A DNA stretch of 18,433 nucleotides, taken from NCBI GenBank assembly GCA_000482145.1, contig AUXH01000398.1, positions 1 to 18,433 on the forward strand, given 5' to 3'. Shown piece after piece: positions 14,372 to 18,433 of this stretch. The translations under genes and the position numbers were made by a program. This DNA is from Strigomonas culicis. Its lineage: Eukaryota; Euglenozoa; Kinetoplastea; Trypanosomatida; Trypanosomatidae. How positions within the stretch are numbered: position 1 is the stretch's first letter; each line of letters begins with the position of its first letter. The notes under the pieces are model-generated. The model saw only the letters and a program-made list of their open reading frames with translations. It ran no database searches and was not told where the DNA came from.

Positions 14372-15847
14372 CTATTCACTCCGCAACTGTCCTGCCTGCG
14401 CAGCCGCCTCTTGCGCCAGCTGAGACCGCACGCGCGGCCGCAGCACGTCGCGCCAGCGATCGTGCAGCGATACCACGGTGCGGCCCTGCTGCCACACGTT
14501 CACGTACTTCGCAAAGATGAGCTTGAAGGCACTGGGCTGCTGCCCGAACTGCCCGACGCCCTCGATGAGGGCACGGTCCTCCAGATCGGTGAAGAAGCGA
14601 CGCGGTTTGCGCGACAGATCCTTGCCAGTGCCCTCGTCGGCGCGCCGCGGCGTGCGCTCCTGCATCTCGAAGGTGTCGAAGGCGGAGAGAGTCGTTCCCA
14701 CGTGCTGCTGCACCTTATCCGCCGCCTGCGCAGCCGCCTTGTCGTCCACCACGCTCTCCGCCGCCTGCGCAGCCGCCTCTTGCGCCAGCTGAGACCGCAC
14801 GCGCGACCGCAGCACGTCGCGCCAGTGGTAGAACAGTCCCATCGCGGTGCGGCTCCGCTGCCACACCTGTACGTACTTCGCAAAGATGAGCTTGAAGGCA
14901 TTGGGCCGCTGCCCAAACTGCCCGACGCCCTCGATGATGACACGGTCTTCCTCTGCGCTGAAGGCGTACCGCTGCTTTGCCGGCGCGGCGCCGCCAGCAC
15001 CTGGAGCCGTCGCCTCGGCGCGCCGCGGCGCGCGCTCCTGCGCCTCGAAGGCGTCGAAAGCGGAGAGCGCCGCGCGCACGCGCTGTTCCTCCTGTGCACG
15101 CAGCTGCGCCTTATCCTTATCTGCCGCCGCCGCCGCAGCAGCAGCAGCGGGAGCGGGAGCCACCGTATCCTCGTCGTCGGTGGCGCTGTCCGCCTCCGGC
15201 GCGGCGGTGGCGGTGGCGCCGAGCAGCGGCACCGCGCCCGGCGCCTCCACCGGCGCGGCGGCGGGGGGGCGGCCCGCCAGCGGGTTCTCGTACGTGAGGC
15301 CCACGCACGTGTCCTGTAGCAGCGCGGCGAGCGACAGCAGGTCGACGGGCCCCCCTCCCTCCCCCCCCTCCGCGGGCCGCCGCCGCTTCCGGTGGCCGGC
15401 CGGCGGCGCGTCGGCGCTGACCGCGAGCGACGCCTCCACGCACTGGCGTGCCCGCTGCAGAAGGTACAGGCAGCGCGCGTGGCCTGCTGCGGCCGCGCGG
15501 TCGTCGTCGCCGGCCGGCGGCGGCCGCCGCTCCTGCTCCGCCACGGAGCGGAGCGTGCGGGTGAGGAACGCGTAGAGCACCGGCAGCGGGACCGCTTCCT
15601 CCGCTGCGCCGCCGCCGTCCGCGGGCGGGGGCCGCGCCGCCACCGCCGCGGCCAGCACCGCCGCGGCGAGGCCGCCGTGGTACGTGCAGGTGTGCCAAAA
15701 GAGGGGGCTGCCGCCGACGGCCGGCAGCGACACGAGGGAGAGCACGGCCGCCGTCTCGCCGCGCTGGATGAAGAAGAGAAGGGTGCGGTGCACCTCGTCG
15801 AAGGCGTGGAGGGCCTCAGGGGGCACCGCCACGTCTTGTTCGGGCAT
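14372..15847 (-). CDS. Protein with two tandem telobox-like Myb domains, probable TRF-type telomere-binding protein
   Basis: A 491-residue protein. Residues 1-145 look helical and may correspond to a dimerisation region (a TRFH domain is possible but not demonstrable here). Residues 150-258 are low-complexity with a basic patch (HRKRRRP, 152-158), a candidate nuclear localisation signal. Two Myb/SANT-like units follow: about 295-347 (FSAEEDRVIIEGVGQFGQ ... FYHWRDVLR) and 418-470 (FTDLEDRALIEGVGQFGQ ... VSLHDRWRDVLR). The end of unit 2 closely matches the telobox consensus VDLKDKWRN found in telomere-repeat-binding proteins; unit 1 has lost much of it. Trypanosomatid TRF normally carries one C-terminal Myb. 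Inferred role: nuclear binding of TTAGGG repeats. The start is the first ATG after a clear splice acceptor. Another Myb-type DNA-binding role is the alternative. Confidence 0.75.
   Translation of the reverse strand: MPEQDVAVPPEALHAFDEVHRTLLFFIQRGETAAVLSLVSLPAVGGSPLFWHTCTYHGGLAAAVLAAAVAARPPPADGGGAAEEAVPLPVLYAFLTRTLRSVAEQERRPPPAGDDDRAAAAGHARCLYLLQRARQCVEASLAVSADAPPAGHRKRRRPAEGGEGGGPVDLLSLAALLQDTCVGLTYENPLAGRPPAAAPVEAPGAVPLLGATATAAPEADSATDDEDTVAPAPAAAAAAAAADKDKAQLRAQEEQRVRAALSAFDAFEAQERAPRRAEATAPGAGGAAPAKQRYAFSAEEDRVIIEGVGQFGQRPNAFKLIFAKYVQVWQRSRTAMGLFYHWRDVLRSRVRSQLAQEAAAQAAESVVDDKAAAQAADKVQQHVGTTLSAFDTFEMQERTPRRADEGTGKDLSRKPRRFFTDLEDRALIEGVGQFGQQPSAFKLIFAKYVNVWQQGRTVVSLHDRWRDVLRPRVRSQLAQEAAAQAGQLRSE
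14390..15073 (-). repeat. Intragenic tandem duplication encoding the two Myb units
   Basis: Two diverged copies, at 14390-14692 and 14759-15073. Identical stretches such as IEGVGQFGQ and RSQLAQEAAAQA recur 123 codons (369 bp) apart. The upstream LSAFD motif recurs 126 codons apart, so there is a three-codon indel. DNA identity is high at the 3' ends of the units, for example around 14394-14450 and 14763-14819. Confidence 0.9.
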
Positions 15848-16214
15848 GTTGGAAAAATCTATGTATATTGTATACGTGGTACTTTAAAAAAAAAAAAACA
15901 GAAGAAGGGAAAGAGAAACACTGAGAAGCGTGGACAAGAACAAAAGAGATAAACAAAAACGCATGCGCTTATCAATGATCGAGTAGCACGAGCACGCATA
16001 AACACCGTCGTCGTGTTGGCCTCTCGCTTACTCCTTTTCGGTTAGTTATAGAAGTACACTGTTAAACAGAAGGAAGGGGGAACAGACCTTGAAGAGCCGC
16101 AGCCAGATCGTAATCGGGCGAACACCCCAATGTGCACCCGCGTCGATACAATACAGTTTCTATTGGTTGTAGTGGGAGTACCAGGGGCTCCTCCCTCGCC
16201 GCAGGACGCGACGC
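15848..16214. other. Spacer between the Myb protein gene and the PIH1 protein gene
   Basis: 367 bp with the Myb gene's predicted splice acceptor on the left and the PIH1 gene's 3'UTR on the right. The part at about 16085-16214 is GC-richer but has no frame with coding character. Nothing else is recognised. Confidence 0.65.
15882..15921 (-). promoter_or_regulatory. Predicted trans-splice acceptor region of the Myb protein gene
   Basis: On the minus strand a mixed C/T tract and 13 T (complement of 15885-15920) run into AAAG; the AG is the complement of CT at 15882-15883. The 5'UTR would be only about 35 nt. Confidence 0.5.
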
Positions 16215-18119
16215 TCAATCTATGGTGAAGATGTACGTGTTCGAGAAGGGCAGCTGGCGCCGCTGCTCGCGCGCCGCGGTGACCACCTCCTCCAGCTTCG
16301 CCCGCTTCTCGGCCTGCGCCTTGGCGCGCTGCGCCTCGCGCGCGTTCTGCTGCGCGCGCTGTGCCTCCTCCCGCGCCTCCTCCGCCTCGGCCTCCGCGAC
16401 CTGTTGCGCCATCATGTCGCGCCACGCCTCCTGGCGCGCGCGCAGAGCCTCCTCCAGCGGGTCCTTCCGCTGTATGAAGGGGATCGCCTCCTCTGCTTCA
16501 GCAGCGGCTAGCGCCGGCGCCTCCACTGCGGCAACGGTCGCTCCTGGCGCCTCGGCCTCGGCCGCGGCCGGCGCTGGCTCCTCAGCAGCGGCTGCCTCCC
16601 GCGCCGCGCGCGCGGCGGCCACCTTGGCCAGCATGGCCTGCACGCGGTCGCCGTCCGACGTCGGCGGCAGCGCCGGCGCCGCGGGCGTCTCAAAGACACC
16701 GGACGGTGCGGCTGCTGGTGCTGCTGCTGCTGGTGGTGCGGCGGCAGTGGGCGGGGCTGGCGCCGGCGCCGCGGGCGTCTCAAAGACACCGGATGGTGCG
16801 GCTGCTGGTGCTGCTGCTGCTGGTGGTGCGGCGGCAGTGGGTGGGGCTGGCGCCGGGTCCGCGGGCGCCGCGGGGGGCCGCTGGCGCGCGAGCATCTCGT
16901 CGCGCAGTGCCTCCTGCGCTGGCTCCATCGGCGGCGGCACCACCGCCAGCACGAGCGTCAGCACGCCAGAGGTGCGCTCGAACTTCGCCTGTAGCGGCTC
17001 CGGCCGCACCGAGTAGGGCAGCACGAGCAGGCCGGTGTAGCGCGGCTGGCCGTCCGTGCGCCGCACCTCCACCGCGCTGCCGTCCTCCGTCAGGTCCACG
17101 TCGAGCTGCGCCGCGCGCGCGACGCCGGCGAAGGTGAGCTTCACGACGAGCTCCTCCGGCACGCCGATGCGCCGGTCGCTCACCTTCCACTGCCACGCGT
17201 CCTGCAGTGCGATGTGGCCGCGGTGCGTGATGGTGTGCGGCGGCAGCCGCTCCGCCGCGGGGGCCGGCGCGGCCTCTGCGGCGGCCGGCGGCAGCGGCGG
17301 GGGCCGCTCCGGCCGCAGTGAAACCGGCTGGCTGGGGTCCACGGTGAAGGGGGACCTGCCACCCTCGCGCCGCACAGTCTGGTTCTGCGGCACGCCGATC
17401 GCGGCGATGCGGCTGTCGAGGCGCGTGAAGGGAAAGTCGTGCCGCTCCTTGTAGCCGCTGTTGATGTGCTCGACCGCGATCTCGACGAGGAAGCACAGGA
17501 ACTTGTTGCTCTCACGTGACAGAGCGACCGTCTTGGGATGGAAGACGGCGTCGTACACAAAGCAGAGCTGGTCGCTGCCGCCGTCACCGGCGGCGGCGGG
17601 GGTCGGCACGTAGTACTCCACGCGCCGCTGCGAGACCGCGACGGGCACGTGCCAGTGGCTGCCCTGCCGATCGCCGGTCGTCTCCTCGACGAAGGGCTCC
17701 ACCTTGTCGCTCTCGCAGAGGTTGAGGTACGTGCGCACGTCCTTCAGTCCACCGGGGCCGCCGTGCGCGGCCGCGTAGGCCTTGCCGGCCACGCGCTCCA
17801 CCTCCGCCGCGGCCAGCCGCCGCGTGGAGGGCTCCTGCAGCTCGACGACGCACACCGCGCGCGGGAACACAAAGTCGAAGCTGTAGTCGCCGCCGGCGCG
17901 GGCCTCCGCCTCCGCCTGCGCAAGGTACGCCTCCTCCTCTCGACGCGTCTCCGGGTCCTGTAGGGACTGCATGTACTCCTGCATCAGCTCTACGAACTTG
18001 GGGTCCTTCATGCGGTCCGCGATCGCGCGCAGCTCCTCCGGCGTCGCCTCGAAGTCGCTGCCGCCGCCCGCCGCCGCCGCGCGCCGCTGCTCCAGCAGGT
18101 CGACGGAGGTGAGGGGCAT
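16215..18119 (-). CDS. PIH1 and CS-like domain protein, Kintoun/DNAAF2-type dynein arm assembly factor
   Basis: A 634-residue protein. Residues 35-240 form a PIH1 domain: an Asp/Glu-rich helical start (ELMQEYMQSLQDPETRREEE, 44-63), VRTYLNLCESDKV (128-140), GSHWHVPVAV (153-162) and VYDAVFHPKT (188-197). These are the hallmarks of Kintoun and PIH1D proteins. Residues 295-397 form a CS (p23-like) beta-sandwich with LLVLPYSVRP and SGVLTLVLAV. Then comes an Ala/Pro-rich linker with a 30-residue repeat (residues about 424-483) and a long charged helix (551-622). PIH proteins work with Hsp90/R2TP-type chaperones in the cytoplasm to fold axonemal dynein heavy chains before flagellar import. The frame extends 54 codons upstream of the chosen ATG, but that part translates pyrimidine-rich leader and crosses the predicted splice acceptor, so M at 18119 is preferred. 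Which PIH paralogue it is remains open. Confidence 0.85.
   Translation of the reverse strand: MPLTSVDLLEQRRAAAAGGGSDFEATPEELRAIADRMKDPKFVELMQEYMQSLQDPETRREEEAYLAQAEAEARAGGDYSFDFVFPRAVCVVELQEPSTRRLAAAEVERVAGKAYAAAHGGPGGLKDVRTYLNLCESDKVEPFVEETTGDRQGSHWHVPVAVSQRRVEYYVPTPAAAGDGGSDQLCFVYDAVFHPKTVALSRESNKFLCFLVEIAVEHINSGYKERHDFPFTRLDSRIAAIGVPQNQTVRREGGRSPFTVDPSQPVSLRPERPPPLPPAAAEAAPAPAAERLPPHTITHRGHIALQDAWQWKVSDRRIGVPEELVVKLTFAGVARAAQLDVDLTEDGSAVEVRRTDGQPRYTGLLVLPYSVRPEPLQAKFERTSGVLTLVLAVVPPPMEPAQEALRDEMLARQRPPAAPADPAPAPPTAAAPPAAAAPAAAPSGVFETPAAPAPAPPTAAAPPAAAAPAAAPSGVFETPAAPALPPTSDGDRVQAMLAKVAAARAAREAAAAEEPAPAAAEAEAPGATVAAVEAPALAAAEAEEAIPFIQRKDPLEEALRARQEAWRDMMAQQVAEAEAEEAREEAQRAQQNAREAQRAKAQAEKRAKLEEVVTAAREQRRQLPFSNTYIFTID
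16681..16860. repeat. Two-copy 90-bp in-frame minisatellite
   Basis: Units at 16681-16770 and 16771-16860 differ at four positions out of 90. Each encodes 30 residues built around PSGVFETPAAPA in the linker of the PIH1 protein. A GCGGGC start of a third copy follows at 16861. The near identity indicates a recent duplication. Confidence 0.9.
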
Positions 18120-18185
18120 CGAGGCGAGAAGAAAGAAATCAAGAAAAGGATGTGGGAGGTGGGGGTAATGGTAATGTATGGTATC

Positions 18186-18255
18186 CTTTTTGGGGGAGAG
18201 GGAGGAGTAGAACACAAGACGAAAACAAAGAAGAGAAGAGGGGGGGGAAAAAAGT
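18186..18255 (-). promoter_or_regulatory. Predicted trans-splice acceptor region of the PIH1 protein gene
   Basis: Long C/T-rich tract on the minus strand (complement of about 18190-18255), followed by CAAAAAG; the AG is the complement of CT at 18186-18187. The 5'UTR would be about 66 nt. This placement excludes the upstream in-frame ATGs from the mRNA. Confidence 0.5.
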
Positions 18256-18398
18256 GGACACATCGATGGCACACGGTACAAGGCATCACAAGAGCAGCAG
18301 TAGATGAAGAAGAAAGAGATGGCTTTGTTGGCTCTTTTGTAAACTCACTCCTCACAAGTGGTTTTTTTTTTTAGAAACACAATAATGTGTTTTACATA

Positions 18399-18400
<2 letters not shown>

Positions 18401-18433
<33 letters not shown>
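18401..18433. repeat. (AT)n microsatellite cut by the right edge
   Basis: At least 33 nt of uninterrupted AT repeat continuing to the end of the window. The true length is unknown, and the window end may reflect a contig break at this repeat. Confidence 0.95.

Larger units (their letters stand above)
18120..18433. other. Upstream flank of the PIH1 protein gene
   Basis: 314 bp to the right edge, containing the predicted splice acceptor region and an AT microsatellite. No gene is seen; the next gene of the cluster would lie beyond the window. Confidence 0.65.

Noticed and set aside
18120..18281. 54-codon N-terminal extension of the PIH1 protein from an upstream in-frame ATG
   Set aside because: It translates pyrimidine-rich leader sequence (Pro/Ser/Phe/His-rich) and spans the predicted splice acceptor. 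PIH1 proteins do not need it, and a good ATG lies at 18119.

Overview
The window looks like nuclear DNA of a trypanosomatid (kinetoplastid) protist. Seven intronless protein genes all lie on the minus strand, head to tail, as in a polycistronic directional gene cluster. Coding DNA is GC-rich with many G/C third positions. The spacers are very AT-rich and full of A, T, TA, TG and GA runs. Upstream of every start codon the coding strand carries a pyrimidine tract followed by a first AG, the layout expected for spliced-leader trans-splicing. Several products have close trypanosomatid parallels. The genus cannot be fixed from the sequence; the strong coding/spacer contrast is unlike Leishmania, whose spacers are less AT-rich.

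In transcription order (right to left) the genes are: (1) 16215-18119, a PIH1 + CS-like protein of the Kintoun/DNAAF2 type (cytoplasmic pre-assembly of flagellar dynein arms); (2) 14372-15847, a protein with two tandem telobox-like Myb domains, probably a TTAGGG-repeat-binding factor (TRF) relative; (3) 13038-13976, a mitochondrial carrier resembling the 2-oxoglutarate/malate carrier; (4) 10320-11903, a GNAT acetyltransferase resembling NAA60 with a C-terminal membrane helix; (5) 5927-9934, a 1335-residue protein with four divergent tandem phytochelatin-synthase-like domains in which the Cys-His-Asp triad is scattered between repeats; (6) 2803-4473, a fusion of a degenerate CDP-alcohol phosphotransferase membrane domain with an intact-looking cytidylyltransferase domain (Kennedy pathway); (7) 1-847, the N-terminal part of a low-complexity Ser/Ala/Pro/Thr-rich protein cut by the left edge.

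The genes do not form a single pathway, which is normal for trypanosomatid gene clusters, where expression is controlled after transcription. The least expected items are the four-fold phytochelatin-synthase-like protein, the cytidylyltransferase fused to a probably dead phosphotransferase, and the duplicated telobox Myb. Four of the spacers also contain strong inverted repeats that would fold in the 3'UTRs of the upstream genes. No rRNA, convincing tRNA, mobile element or CRISPR array was seen.
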